From the NCBI GenBank assembly GCA_041397625.1, contig JAWKWH010000003.1, forward strand, positions 248,001 to 312,000: DNA of 64,000 nt, read 5' to 3'. The translations under genes and the position numbers were made by a program. Positions 1 through 8,198 of this stretch are shown here, piece after piece (positions within the stretch are counted from its first letter, which is position 1; the number at the start of each line of letters is the position of its first letter). The notes under the pieces are model-generated. The model was given only the letters and a program-made list of their open reading frames with translations. It was not told the origin of the DNA and did no database searches. The stretch is from JAWKWH01 sp041397625 (GTDB lineage Bacteria; Pseudomonadota; Alphaproteobacteria; Rhizobiales; Rhizobiaceae).

Positions 1-20
1 GGTATTGAGGAGATCATAAC

Positions 21-1472
21 ATGTCCAAAGCCATCAAGAACGGAACCATCGTCACCGCGGACCGGACATGGAAGGCCGATGTGCTGGTCAAGCACGACAA
101 GATTATCGCCATCGGGCCGGACCTGCACGGCGACCACGAGCTCGACGCCACCGGCTGCTACGTGATGCCGGGCGGCATCGACCCGCACACGCATCTGGAA
201 ATGCCCTTCATGGGCACCTATTCGACGGACGATTTCGAGAGCGGCACGCGCGCCGCGGTCTCCGGCGGCACGACGATGGTGGTCGATTTCTGCCTGCCGT
301 CGCCGGGCCAGTCGCTCTTGGAAGCGATCCAGATGTGGGACAACAAGTCGACCAAGGCCAATTGCGACTATTCCTTCCACATGGCGATCACCTGGTGGGG
401 CGAGCAGGTATTCAACGAGATGCCGGAGGTGGTGAAGCGCGGTATCACCTCGTTCAAGCACTTCATGGCCTATAAGGGCGCGCTGATGGTCAACGACGAC
501 GAGATGTACGCCTCGTTCCAGCGCTGCGCCGAACTCGGCGCGCTGCCGCTGGTGCACGCCGAAAACGGCGATGTCGTCGCCTCGCTGCAGGCGAAGCTGC
601 TCGCCGAGGGCAATGACGGGCCGGAGGCGCACGCCTATTCGCGGCCGCCGGAGGTCGAGGGCGAGGCGACCAACCGCGCCATCATGATCGCCGACATGGC
701 CGGCGTGCCGCTCTATGTGGTGCATACGTCCTGCGAGCAAGCGCATGAGGCGATCCGGCGGGCACGCCAGAAAGGCATGCGCGTCTATGGCGAGCCGCTG
801 ATCCAGCACCTGACGCTGGACGAGAGCGAATATGCGAACAAGGACTGGGACCACGCGGCGAGACGGGTGATGAGCCCGCCCTTCCGTGACAAGCTCAATC
901 AGGATTCGCTGTGGGCGGGGTTGCAGGCGGGCTCGCTGCAGGTGGTGGCGACCGACCATTGCGCGTTCACCACCGAGCAGAAGCGCTATGGCGTCGGCGA
1001 TTTCACCAAGATTCCGAACGGCACCGGCGGTCTGGAGGACCGCATGCCGATGCTGTGGACCTACGGCGTCGGCACCGGGCGGCTGACGATGAACGAGTTC
1101 GTCGCGGTAACCTCGACCAACATCGCCAAGATCCTCAACATGTATCCGAAGAAGGGCGCCATCGTCGAAGGCGCGGATGCCGACATCGTGGTGTGGGATC
1201 CGGAAAAGAAGAAGACCATCCGCGCCAAGAGCCAGCAGTCGGCGATCGACTACAACGTGTTCGAAGGCAAGAAGGTCACCGGCCTGCCGCGCTTCGTACT
1301 GTCGCGGGGCGACATCGTCGTCGATGGCGGCAAGGTCGACGTCAGGCCGGGCCATGGCGAGTTCGTGGCGCGCGAGCCGGGCATGGCGGTCAACAAGGCG
1401 CTGTCGACGTGGAAGGAGCTGGTCGCCCCGCGCAAGGTGGAGCGCACGGGGATACCGGCGAGCGGGGTGTGA
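21..1472 (+). CDS. hydA: Dihydropyrimidinase / D-hydantoinase
   Basis: Cytoplasmic zinc amidohydrolase that opens the ring of 5,6-dihydropyrimidines (or hydantoins) in reductive pyrimidine catabolism. The 483-residue length is normal. Visible metal-site elements: GGIDPHTHLEM near residue 55, a lysine in SFKHFMAYKG near residue 150 that fits the carboxylated bridging Lys, LVHAENGD near 180, VVHTSCEQAH near 236 and the Asp of VATDHCAF near 315. The ATG has GAGGAG at 7-12, eight bases upstream. The downstream ABC transporter suggests uptake of the same kind of substrate. Dihydropyrimidine dehydrogenase and beta-ureidopropionase genes are not visible and may lie to the left. Dihydropyrimidine versus hydantoin preference cannot be read from sequence. 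Confidence 0.95.
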   Translation: MSKAIKNGTIVTADRTWKADVLVKHDKIIAIGPDLHGDHELDATGCYVMPGGIDPHTHLEMPFMGTYSTDDFESGTRAAVSGGTTMVVDFCLPSPGQSLLEAIQMWDNKSTKANCDYSFHMAITWWGEQVFNEMPEVVKRGITSFKHFMAYKGALMVNDDEMYASFQRCAELGALPLVHAENGDVVASLQAKLLAEGNDGPEAHAYSRPPEVEGEATNRAIMIADMAGVPLYVVHTSCEQAHEAIRRARQKGMRVYGEPLIQHLTLDESEYANKDWDHAARRVMSPPFRDKLNQDSLWAGLQAGSLQVVATDHCAFTTEQKRYGVGDFTKIPNGTGGLEDRMPMLWTYGVGTGRLTMNEFVAVTSTNIAKILNMYPKKGAIVEGADADIVVWDPEKKKTIRAKSQQSAIDYNVFEGKKVTGLPRFVLSRGDIVVDGGKVDVRPGHGEFVAREPGMAVNKALSTWKELVAPRKVERTGIPASGV

Positions 1473-1479
1473 TGTGGAG

Positions 1480-1559
1480 GTTGCGGTTGGCCCGAATGCA
1501 GTTTCGCGTAAGCCTATGATTTCCGGTCGATTGGCCGCTGCCATGTTGCGGTTGGCCCG
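1480..1559. repeat. Short direct repeat in the hydA-NYN gap
   Basis: The 15-base word GTTGCGGTTGGCCCG occurs perfectly at 1480-1494 and 1545-1559, within the 186-base gap after hydA. The surrounding DNA is more AT-rich than hydA and continues into the atypical NYN gene. It could mark a past insertion junction, but no second copy was seen at the other side of the NYN gene, so its origin is open. Confidence 0.6.
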
Positions 1560-1658
1560 TAGATGCCCTAAATTTGAGATTATCCGCCCCTTGGCAGTAC
1601 GTCAGACCCTCTCGATCACGGGTTTGGCCGAACCCTTGGGGCTTTTTGCGTTCAGAAG

Positions 1659-2390
1659 ATGAACAACGTAGCGATCCTCATTGATGGCGGGTTCTTCCTG
1701 AAGCGCTTGAGGGCCGTTCGACCTGATATCAATGCGAGTGATCCGGCCGATGTTGATCGGTCCATCGGCCAATTGGTGTGGAACCACCTCAAGGGCCTGC
1801 AAAGGCAATATGGCGGACCAACTGCCTATTCACTTTTATACCGCTGCTTCTACTACGATGCCAAACCTTACCTGAAACGAGGCCACCGACCTGTCAGTCG
1901 CACCGCGATCGACTTCTCAGGGACGAATGAAGCGAAGTTCCGCCTGGGGCACTTTGAATGCTTGCGGAAGCGTTCCAACTTTGCGGTCAGGCTGGGAACC
2001 GTCGAACTTGAAAGATCATGGATCATCGGCGAGGCTGTCCAGAAAGACCTTCTCGCAGGCAAACTGAAAGTTGAGGACCTGACAGATGACGATTTTGTTC
2101 CAGGCTTTCGCCAGAAGGCGGTCGACATGCGCCTTGGCCTAGACATCGCATCGCTGACGCTGAAACGGCAAGTCGATACAATCATCCTGGTGGCCGGTGA
2201 TTCAGATTTTGTGCCAGCCGCGAAGTTGGCCCGTCGGGAAGGGGTCAGAATCATTCTTGATCCACTATGGCGGTCCGTCAAACCAGAGCTTTTTGAGCAT
2301 ATCGATGGTCTGCGAAGCGGCTTTTTCAAGCCGGGGCAGGCAAGCGAGCAAGACGATACGCCAACAGACAGCGGAGAGACGAGTGAGTAA
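1659..2390 (+). CDS. NYN-domain (LabA/DUF88-like) predicted RNase
   Basis: A 243-residue protein with the PIN-like NYN fold: an N-terminal strand ending in ILIDGGFF (residues 6-13, first acidic residue), DMRLGLDIASL near 160, and VAGDSDFVPAAKLA near 180 giving the conserved Asp pair. The family binds Mg and is associated with RNA cleavage or processing. Base composition is clearly lower in G+C than either neighbour. Its 3' end overlaps the GTG start of the ABC ATPase by 8 bases, so the two could be translationally coupled although the functions look unrelated. No strong Shine-Dalgarno precedes the ATG. The acidic C-terminal tail after residue 225 is probably disordered. The specific role is unknown. 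Confidence 0.85.
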   Translation: MNNVAILIDGGFFLKRLRAVRPDINASDPADVDRSIGQLVWNHLKGLQRQYGGPTAYSLLYRCFYYDAKPYLKRGHRPVSRTAIDFSGTNEAKFRLGHFECLRKRSNFAVRLGTVELERSWIIGEAVQKDLLAGKLKVEDLTDDDFVPGFRQKAVDMRLGLDIASLTLKRQVDTIILVAGDSDFVPAAKLARREGVRIILDPLWRSVKPELFEHIDGLRSGFFKPGQASEQDDTPTDSGETSE

Positions 2391-3159
2391 TTCCGTCATC
2401 TCCGCTTCCGATCTCTCGCTGACGTTTCAGACCAATGACGGGCCGGTGCATGCGCTGAAGGACGTTTCGCTGGAGATCGGCAAGGGCGAGTTCGTCTCCT
2501 TCATCGGGCCTTCGGGCTGCGGCAAGACGACGTTCCTGCGCGTCATCGCTGACCTCGAACAGCCGACGTCGGGCACGATCTCGGTCAACGGAATGACGAC
2601 GGAAGAGGCGCGCAAGACCCGCGCCTACGGCTATGTGTTCCAGGCGGCGGGGCTTTATCCGTGGCGCACCATCGAGCGCAACATCGCGCTGCCGCTGGAG
2701 ATCATGGGCATCGCCAAGGCCGAGCAGGCGACCCGCATCGAGCGCGTGCTCGACCTGGTCAATCTCTCCGGCTTCGGCAAGAAATATCCCTGGCAGCTTT
2801 CCGGCGGCATGCAGCAGCGCGCCTCGATCGCCCGGGCGCTGGCTTTCGATGCCGACCTCCTGCTGATGGACGAGCCGTTCGGCGCGCTCGACGAGATCGT
2901 GCGCGACTACCTGAACGAGGAACTTCTGAAACTGTGGGCGGCGACGGAAAAGACGATCTGTTTCGTCACCCACTCGATCCCCGAGGCCGTCTATCTATCG
3001 ACCAGGATCGTGGTAATGAGCCCGCGGCCGGGCCGGGTGACCGACGTGATCGAATCCACACTGCCGAAGGAGCGGCCGCTCGACATCCGCGACACGACCG
3101 AGTTCCTGGAAATCGCCCACCGCGTGCGCGAGGGGCTGAGGGCGGGGCATGAGGAATAG
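2383..3159 (+). CDS. ABC transporter ATP-binding protein (SsuB/TauB/ThiZ type)
   Basis: Cytoplasmic ATPase of an importer, 258 residues from a GTG at 2383 with GGAG about 6 bases before it. Walker A is GPSGCGKTTF, the signature LSGGMQQR, Walker B LLLMDEPFGALD, and the H-loop is in CFVTHSIPEA. The frame stays open upstream inside the NYN gene, but ABC homology starts at the chosen codon. It belongs to the nitrate/sulfonate/taurine/hydroxymethylpyrimidine importer class and serves the two permeases and the NMT1-type binding protein downstream. Permease 1 begins on the base after its stop codon. Substrate is inferred as a pyrimidine or related heterocycle from hydA. Confidence 0.93.
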   Translation: MSNSVISASDLSLTFQTNDGPVHALKDVSLEIGKGEFVSFIGPSGCGKTTFLRVIADLEQPTSGTISVNGMTTEEARKTRAYGYVFQAAGLYPWRTIERNIALPLEIMGIAKAEQATRIERVLDLVNLSGFGKKYPWQLSGGMQQRASIARALAFDADLLLMDEPFGALDEIVRDYLNEELLKLWAATEKTICFVTHSIPEAVYLSTRIVVMSPRPGRVTDVIESTLPKERPLDIRDTTEFLEIAHRVREGLRAGHEE

Positions 3160-4047
3160 GTGCCTTTCATGACCCGCATCTGGCAAGGCAAAACCGGGCC
3201 GGTGATCGTCGTCGTCGCGGCGATCGTCATGATCTGGTACGTCTTCGTCGTGGTGCTGAACGCGCCGTGGGAGCGCGACCAGGCGGCGCGCGCGGGCACC
3301 ACGCTTTCGTTCACCCAGCTCGTCAGGAACACCATGGCGCAGGAGCGCCCCGTGCTGCCGGCGCCGCACCAGGTGGTCGCCGAAATGTGGGACACGATCG
3401 TCAACAAGAAGGTGACGTCGAAGCGCAGCCTCGTCTATCACGGCTGGATCACCCTGTCGGCGACGCTGCTCGGCTTCGTCATCGGCACCGGGCTCGGTAT
3501 CCTGCTCGCCGTCGGCATCATCCACAACCGGGCGATGGACAAGTCGGTCATGCCATGGGTGATCGCCAGCCAGACGATTCCGATCCTGGCGATCGCGCCG
3601 ATGATCATCGTCGTGCTCAACGCCATCGGGCTTTCCGGACTTCTGCCCAAGGCGCTGATCTCGACCTATCTGTCGTTCTTCCCGATCGTGGTCGGCATGG
3701 TGAAGGGATTGCGCTCGCCCGAGGCGATCCAGATGGACCTGATGCACACCTACAATGCCAGCGCCGCGCAGACCTTCTGGAAGCTTCGCTGGCCGAGCGC
3801 CATGCCGTTCCTGTTCACCTCGATGAAGGTGGCCGTCGCCATCAGCCTGGTCGGCGCCATCGTCGGCGAACTGCCGACGGGCGCTGTGGCGGGGCTCGGC
3901 GCGCGGCTGCTTGCCGGTTCGTATTACGGCCAGACGATCCAGATCTGGGCGGCGCTGTTTACCGCCGCAGCGCTTGCCGCCACCCTGGTCGCCATCGTCG
4001 GCATCGGCCAGCGCATGGTCATGGCGCGGATGGGAGAAATCGCATGA
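3160..4047 (+). CDS. ABC transporter permease 1 (BPD transport family)
   Basis: Inner-membrane permease of 295 residues with one N-terminal hydrophobic helix, a periplasmic stretch of about 60 residues, then the usual five-helix core. The cytoplasmic EAA loop is readable as EAIQMDLMHTYNASAAQTFW near residue 190. The start taken is the GTG abutting the ATPase stop, with GAGG 5 bases upstream; an ATG nine bases later is possible but badly spaced. Its stop overlaps the next start as ATGA. Paired with permease 2 it would form the channel of the putative pyrimidine importer. Confidence 0.92.
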   Translation: MPFMTRIWQGKTGPVIVVVAAIVMIWYVFVVVLNAPWERDQAARAGTTLSFTQLVRNTMAQERPVLPAPHQVVAEMWDTIVNKKVTSKRSLVYHGWITLSATLLGFVIGTGLGILLAVGIIHNRAMDKSVMPWVIASQTIPILAIAPMIIVVLNAIGLSGLLPKALISTYLSFFPIVVGMVKGLRSPEAIQMDLMHTYNASAAQTFWKLRWPSAMPFLFTSMKVAVAISLVGAIVGELPTGAVAGLGARLLAGSYYGQTIQIWAALFTAAALAATLVAIVGIGQRMVMARMGEIA

Positions 4048-5270
4048 GCGATGTGGACGTCGTCATCGTCGGCGCGGGCGCGGCGGGGCTGGGGGCGGCA
4101 AAGGTGCTGGCGCGCGCCGGCAGAAGCGTCAAGCTGTTCGAAGCGATGGACCGCATCGGCGGCCGGGCGTTCACCGAAAGCGAGACGTTCGGCATTCCGT
4201 TCGACCAGGGCTGCGCCTGGCTGCACGCGGCCGACCGCAACCCTTTCTTCCCGGAAGCCCAGGCGGCCGGCTGGACACTGTTCCATCACGACATGGGTCT
4301 CGACCGGCTCTATTTCGGCCGCCACGCGGCAAGCGCCGCACAGATGGCCGAGATGGAAGCCGCCGACGAGAGCTTCTCCGAACTGCTGGTCTCCTACCGT
4401 TCGGAGGGCGACCGGGTGTCGGAACTGATGGTGCAGACGGCCTCGGGCCATGCCAGCGGCACCTTCATGGGGCCGATGGATTTCGCCCAGGATCTCGACG
4501 AGATCTCGATTGCCGATTTCGCCAATGCCGCCGATCTCGACCCGAACTATTTCACCAAAGAAGGCTTCGGCGCGCTGGTGCATCGCTGGGGCGCCGACGT
4601 TCCGGTGGAACTCTCAACGCCGGTCAGGACGCTCGACTGGAGCGGCGACGGCGTGACCGTCGGAACCGACCGCGGCTCGATCCGCGCCGGCAAGGTGATC
4701 GTGACGGCGTCGACCGGCACGCTGTCCTTCGGCGGGATCAAGTTCACGCCCGACCTGCCCAAGAGCCATGCCGACGCCATCGACGACCTGCCGATGGGGC
4801 TCCTGACCAAGATACCGCTGGTGGTGCGCAAGGAGCGTTTCGGCCTCAAACCCTTCGACGACCTTCTGGTCGAACGGCGCAACAGCCACGACATCTACTT
4901 CCTCTGCTTTCCCTTCGACCTCGACCTGATGGTCGGTTTCGTCGGCGGCGATTTCGCCTGGGAGATCGAATGCGCCGGCGAGGCGGCGGCCGTCGATTTC
5001 GCCACCTCCGCGCTTGCGAGGATTTTCGGCGCCGACGCGGCCGGCGCGGTGGAGGCGGGCGCGATGACCCGATGGGGATCGGAACCGTGGACCCGCGGCG
5101 CCTACGCCGCGGCGCGACCGGGCCAGGCCGGTGCGCGCGACGTGCTTGCCCAACCGGTGGCCGAACGCATCTTCTTTGCCGGCGAGGCGCTGGGCGGGCC
5201 ACTGATGCAGACCTGCGGCGGGGCCAGGCTTTCGGGCGAAAGGGTGGCGCGGAGGCTGTTGGGAGTATGA
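4044..5270 (+). CDS. FAD-dependent amine oxidase / flavoprotein between the permease genes
   Basis: A 408-residue flavoprotein of the amine-oxidase class. The N-terminal dinucleotide fold VVIVGAGAAGLGAA (residues 6-19) is followed by LFEAMDRIGGRAFT, the FAD GG-R motif. The C-terminus has FFAGEALGGPLMQTCGGA, the second FAD contact, where family members usually read GE-T. It starts at an ATGA overlap with permease 1 and its stop overlaps permease 2 in the same way, so it is embedded in the transport operon and probably acts on the imported compound or its product. No signal peptide is evident. Substrate unknown; a polyamine, amino acid or N-heterocycle oxidase are all possible. Confidence 0.85.
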   Translation: MSDVDVVIVGAGAAGLGAAKVLARAGRSVKLFEAMDRIGGRAFTESETFGIPFDQGCAWLHAADRNPFFPEAQAAGWTLFHHDMGLDRLYFGRHAASAAQMAEMEAADESFSELLVSYRSEGDRVSELMVQTASGHASGTFMGPMDFAQDLDEISIADFANAADLDPNYFTKEGFGALVHRWGADVPVELSTPVRTLDWSGDGVTVGTDRGSIRAGKVIVTASTGTLSFGGIKFTPDLPKSHADAIDDLPMGLLTKIPLVVRKERFGLKPFDDLLVERRNSHDIYFLCFPFDLDLMVGFVGGDFAWEIECAGEAAAVDFATSALARIFGADAAGAVEAGAMTRWGSEPWTRGAYAAARPGQAGARDVLAQPVAERIFFAGEALGGPLMQTCGGARLSGERVARRLLGV

Positions 5271-6136
5271 GCGCCGGCTGGATCATCTTCGCGCTTGTGG
5301 TCTGGCTCGGCGGCTGGGCGCTCAACGAGTGGCTGGTGCGTCGAAAGCCCGAGAGCCAGGCGACCGCTCGCGCGATCTCGCTTGCCGTCCCGATGATCTT
5401 CGGCATCTGCCTGCTGGCGCTCTGGGAGGGGGTCACGCGCGGCTTCAACATCCCGCCGGTGCTGCTGCCGCCGCCGTCGATGATCTGGGAGCGCATTGCC
5501 GGCTCGGTGCCGATCCTGGCAGCGGATTTTCGCCAGACCTTCCTGAAGGCGGTGGTGATCGGCTACGTGCTCGGCTGCGGCTCGGGCTTCGTCGCCGCCA
5601 TCCTGATCGACCGTTCGCCGTTTTTGAAACGTGGCCTGCTGCCGCTCGGCAACTTCGTCTCGGCGCTGCCGATCATCGGCGTGGCGCCGATCATGGTGAT
5701 GTGGTTCGGCTTCGACTGGCCGTCGAAAGCCGCCGTCGTCATCGTCATGACTTTCTTCCCGATGCTGGTCAACACGGTGGAGGGCCTGGCGGCGGCGAGT
5801 GCCATGCAGAAGGACCTGATGCGCACCTATGCGGCCGGCTATTGGCAGACGCTCGTCAAGCTCAGACTGCCGGCCGCGGCGCCTTTCATCTTCAATGCCT
5901 TGAAAATCAACTCAACTTTGGCGTTAATTGGCGCCATCGTGGCCGAATTCTTCGGCACTCCCATCGTTGGCATGGGGTTCCGTATCTCCGCCGAGATTGG
6001 GCGGATGAACACGGATATGGTCTGGGCGGAGATCGCGGTGGCCGCCGTTGCCGGCTCCGCCTTCTATGGTGTGGTCGCTCTGATCGAGCGCGCCGTCACC
6101 TTCTGGCATCCGTCCGTCCGTGGTGGGCGGACGTAA
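5267..6136 (+). CDS. ABC transporter permease 2 (BPD transport family)
   Basis: A 289-residue inner-membrane permease with about seven hydrophobic helices including two at the N-terminus. The EAA loop is AAASAMQKDLMRTYAAGYWQ near residue 180. Start is the ATG in the ATGA overlap with the flavoprotein gene. Related to but clearly distinct from permease 1, as expected for a heterodimeric importer. The SBP gene follows after a 16-base gap. Confidence 0.92.
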   Translation: MSAGWIIFALVVWLGGWALNEWLVRRKPESQATARAISLAVPMIFGICLLALWEGVTRGFNIPPVLLPPPSMIWERIAGSVPILAADFRQTFLKAVVIGYVLGCGSGFVAAILIDRSPFLKRGLLPLGNFVSALPIIGVAPIMVMWFGFDWPSKAAVVIVMTFFPMLVNTVEGLAAASAMQKDLMRTYAAGYWQTLVKLRLPAAAPFIFNALKINSTLALIGAIVAEFFGTPIVGMGFRISAEIGRMNTDMVWAEIAVAAVAGSAFYGVVALIERAVTFWHPSVRGGRT

Positions 6137-6152
6137 CAACAGGGAAAACGAA

Positions 6153-7145
6153 ATGACAAAAACAATTGCAACATTGCTCGCCGCAAGCGCCCTGACGCTT
6201 ACGGCCTTTGCCGCCGACGCCGCCGACAAGGTCACGTTGCAGCTCAAATGGGTGACCCAGGCGCAGTTCGCCGGCTACTACGTCGCTAAGGACAAGGGCT
6301 TCTACGAGGAAGAAAACCTCGACGTCGAGATCAAACCGGGCGGGCCGGACGTCGCGCCGCCGCAGGTGATCGCCGGCGGCGGCGCCGATGTCGTGCTCGA
6401 CTGGATGCCGTCAGCCCTGGCGACGCGCGAGCGCGGCGTGCCGCTGGTCAATATCGCCCAGCCGTTCAAGTCTTCGGGCATGATGCTGACCTGCCGCAAG
6501 GATTCCGGCATCGCCTCGCCCGAGGACTTCAAGGGCAAGACGCTCGGCGTCTGGTTCGGCGGCAACGAATACCCGTTCCTCAACTGGATGAGCAAACTCG
6601 GCTACTCGACCGACGGCGGCGCCGACGGGGTCACGGTGCTCAAACAGGGCTTCAATGTCGATCCGATCCTGCAGAAGCAGGCCGACTGCGTTTCGACCAT
6701 GACCTACAACGAGTACTGGCAGATCATCGACGCCGGCATGACCCCGGACGAACTGGTGGTTTTCAAGTATGAGGACGAGGGCGTGTCGACGCTTGAAGAC
6801 GGCATCTACGTGCTTGAAGACAGCCTGAAGGACGAGGCCTTCGTCGACAAGATGGTGCGGTTCGTGCGCGCCTCGATGAAGGGCTGGAAATGGGCCGAAG
6901 AAAACCCGGACGAGGCGGCCGAAATCGTGCTCGAGAACGACGCCACCGGCGCGCAGACGGAAAAGCACCAGAAGCGCATGATGGGCGAGATCGCCAAGCT
7001 GACCGCCGGCTCCAACGGCACGCTCGACCCGGCCGACTACGAGCGCACGGTCGATGCCCTGATGAGCGGCGGGTCCGATCCGGTCATCACCAAGAAGCCG
7101 GAAGGCGCCTGGACGCACATGATTACCGACAAGGCGCTGAACTAG
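6153..7145 (+). CDS. ABC substrate-binding protein (NMT1/THI5-like)
   Basis: Periplasmic binding protein of 330 residues. An N-terminal signal peptide (MTKTIATLLAASALTLTAFA then ADAADK) precedes the family hallmark LQLKWVTQAQFAGYYVAKDK at about residues 31-50. The family binds thiamine-pyrimidine precursors, riboflavin-like and other heterocycles, which agrees with dihydropyrimidinase in the same cluster. The ATG at 6153 has AGGGAAAA upstream. The gene is last in the operon and is followed by a strong hairpin terminator at 7171. Ligand is inferred, not shown. Confidence 0.92.
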   Translation: MTKTIATLLAASALTLTAFAADAADKVTLQLKWVTQAQFAGYYVAKDKGFYEEENLDVEIKPGGPDVAPPQVIAGGGADVVLDWMPSALATRERGVPLVNIAQPFKSSGMMLTCRKDSGIASPEDFKGKTLGVWFGGNEYPFLNWMSKLGYSTDGGADGVTVLKQGFNVDPILQKQADCVSTMTYNEYWQIIDAGMTPDELVVFKYEDEGVSTLEDGIYVLEDSLKDEAFVDKMVRFVRASMKGWKWAEENPDEAAEIVLENDATGAQTEKHQKRMMGEIAKLTAGSNGTLDPADYERTVDALMSGGSDPVITKKPEGAWTHMITDKALN

Positions 7146-7148
7146 GGT

Positions 7149-8105
7149 TCACGTCTCAGGCGGGGAAATCGAAAAGGGCGGTCGAAAGGCCGCCCTTTTC
7201 TCCTGCCGACGGGCGCGGGCGCGCCACGTGCCGGGCGTGACGCCGGCGTGCTTTCGGAAAAAGCGGTTGAAATAGGCCGGATCGGAAAAGCCCAGCGCTT
7301 CGGCGACCTGGCGCACCGACGCGCTTCCGCCGGCAAGTTCGCGCCGGGCCTCGGCAATCGCCCGCTCGGCGACGAGCGCCCGCACCGTGCGGCCGGTATG
7401 CCGGAGGGCGATGCGATTGAGTTGCTGCGCCGACAGGCCGAACTGCCGTGCATAGAAGGCGGTGCGGTGGCGCTGGCGGTAATGGCGGCTGATCAGGGCG
7501 CGCAAGGCGGCCATGCGTGCCGTGTCGCGATCCGCCACGGCGCCGGCCTCCGGCGCGGCGCCGATATTCCGGTCGCGGGCAAGATCGACGAGCACGATCG
7601 ACAGCAGGGCGGCGGCTCTCACCAGATTGCCGGGTTTCAGATGTTCCAGTTCGAGCGCGATCTCTTCCAGCCTGGCGCGGATGGACGGCCAGGCGCTGTC
7701 GGGGCCGGCCTGGGGCAGGATCTGGACGCCGGCATAGAAATCGGCGAGTGCGCGATCGCTGCCAAGCGTGTCGTCGAGCTGCTCGGACAGCACCGTCAGC
7801 ACCCGGCCATCGCTGCCGGAAGAAAAACGGAAACCGTGCACGGCGCCGGCCGGCAGAAAGATGACGGCGGGCGCCTCGAAGCGGTGGTAGGCGCCGTCGA
7901 AATAGACGTCGCCGCCGCCGCGCTCGACCGCGAAGAGCTGGAACGAGGTCTCGTGGCGGTGCAGGTCGATTTCCCAGCGGTAGCGCCGGCTGCGGGTGCG
8001 CAACGGTTCGCAATGGATGTGGAAATGCCCGGTTCCCGCGATGGTCTCGCGATAGAGCTGGTAGTCGGGGACCGGGCGACCGGTGGTTTGCGCTATGTCG
8101 GCCAT
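7149..8105 (-). CDS. pobR: AraC-family regulator, probable 4-hydroxybenzoate-responsive PobR type
   Basis: Transcription factor of 318 residues: an N-terminal cupin ligand domain (HRHETSFQLFAVERGGGDV near residue 50) and two C-terminal helix-turn-helix units ending in the AraC signature ALGFSDPAYFNRFFRKHAG. It is divergent from pobA and short of other clients, so activation of pobA and the pca genes by 4-hydroxybenzoate is the natural inference. The start used gives MADIAQ; an in-frame ATG at 8141 would add 12 residues but lies inside an inverted repeat that looks like the operator. Neither start has a clear Shine-Dalgarno. The last residues overlap a terminator hairpin. Confidence 0.8.
   Translation of the reverse strand: MADIAQTTGRPVPDYQLYRETIAGTGHFHIHCEPLRTRSRRYRWEIDLHRHETSFQLFAVERGGGDVYFDGAYHRFEAPAVIFLPAGAVHGFRFSSGSDGRVLTVLSEQLDDTLGSDRALADFYAGVQILPQAGPDSAWPSIRARLEEIALELEHLKPGNLVRAAALLSIVLVDLARDRNIGAAPEAGAVADRDTARMAALRALISRHYRQRHRTAFYARQFGLSAQQLNRIALRHTGRTVRALVAERAIAEARRELAGGSASVRQVAEALGFSDPAYFNRFFRKHAGVTPGTWRARARRQEKRAAFRPPFSISPPET
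7171..7200. terminator. Bidirectional Rho-independent terminator inside the 3' end of the AraC gene
   Basis: An 11-base perfect stem (GAAAAGGGCGG at 7171-7181, CCGCCCTTTTC at 7190-7200) with an 8-base loop and A/T tracts on both sides. It lies 25 bases after the SBP stop and can end that operon. It also falls inside the last codons of the convergent AraC gene, so the hairpin doubles as coding sequence for the regulator C-terminus. Confidence 0.85.
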
Positions 8106-8132
8106 GTACAAATAATTCAATGAAATGTCGAA

Positions 8133-8168
8133 ATTGTCCATTGTTTGGTGGGCAAGCCGGAGGACAAT
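8133..8168. promoter_or_regulatory. Candidate operator between pobR and pobA
   Basis: A perfect inverted repeat ATTGTCC (8133-8139) and GGACAAT (8162-8168) with 22 bases between lies in the AT-richer divergent promoter region. Spacing of the centres (about 29 bases) is near three helical turns. It is a plausible site for the AraC-family protein, though AraC proteins more often use direct repeats; other regulators cannot be excluded. Confidence 0.45.
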
Positions 8169-8198
8169 CGGCGAAAAAGAAAATCGTGGGAGGAAGCC

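Noticed and set aside
1620..1647. Possible terminator GGGTT...AACCC followed by TTTTT before the NYN gene
   Set aside because: Only a 5-base stem, and the T run is separated from the stem by seven bases; too weak to call.
3267..6156. Extended frames running through the ABC operon (e.g. from 3267 and 3911)
   Set aside because: These are the flavoprotein and permease 2 frames left open upstream; the ATGA-coupled internal starts are the real ones.
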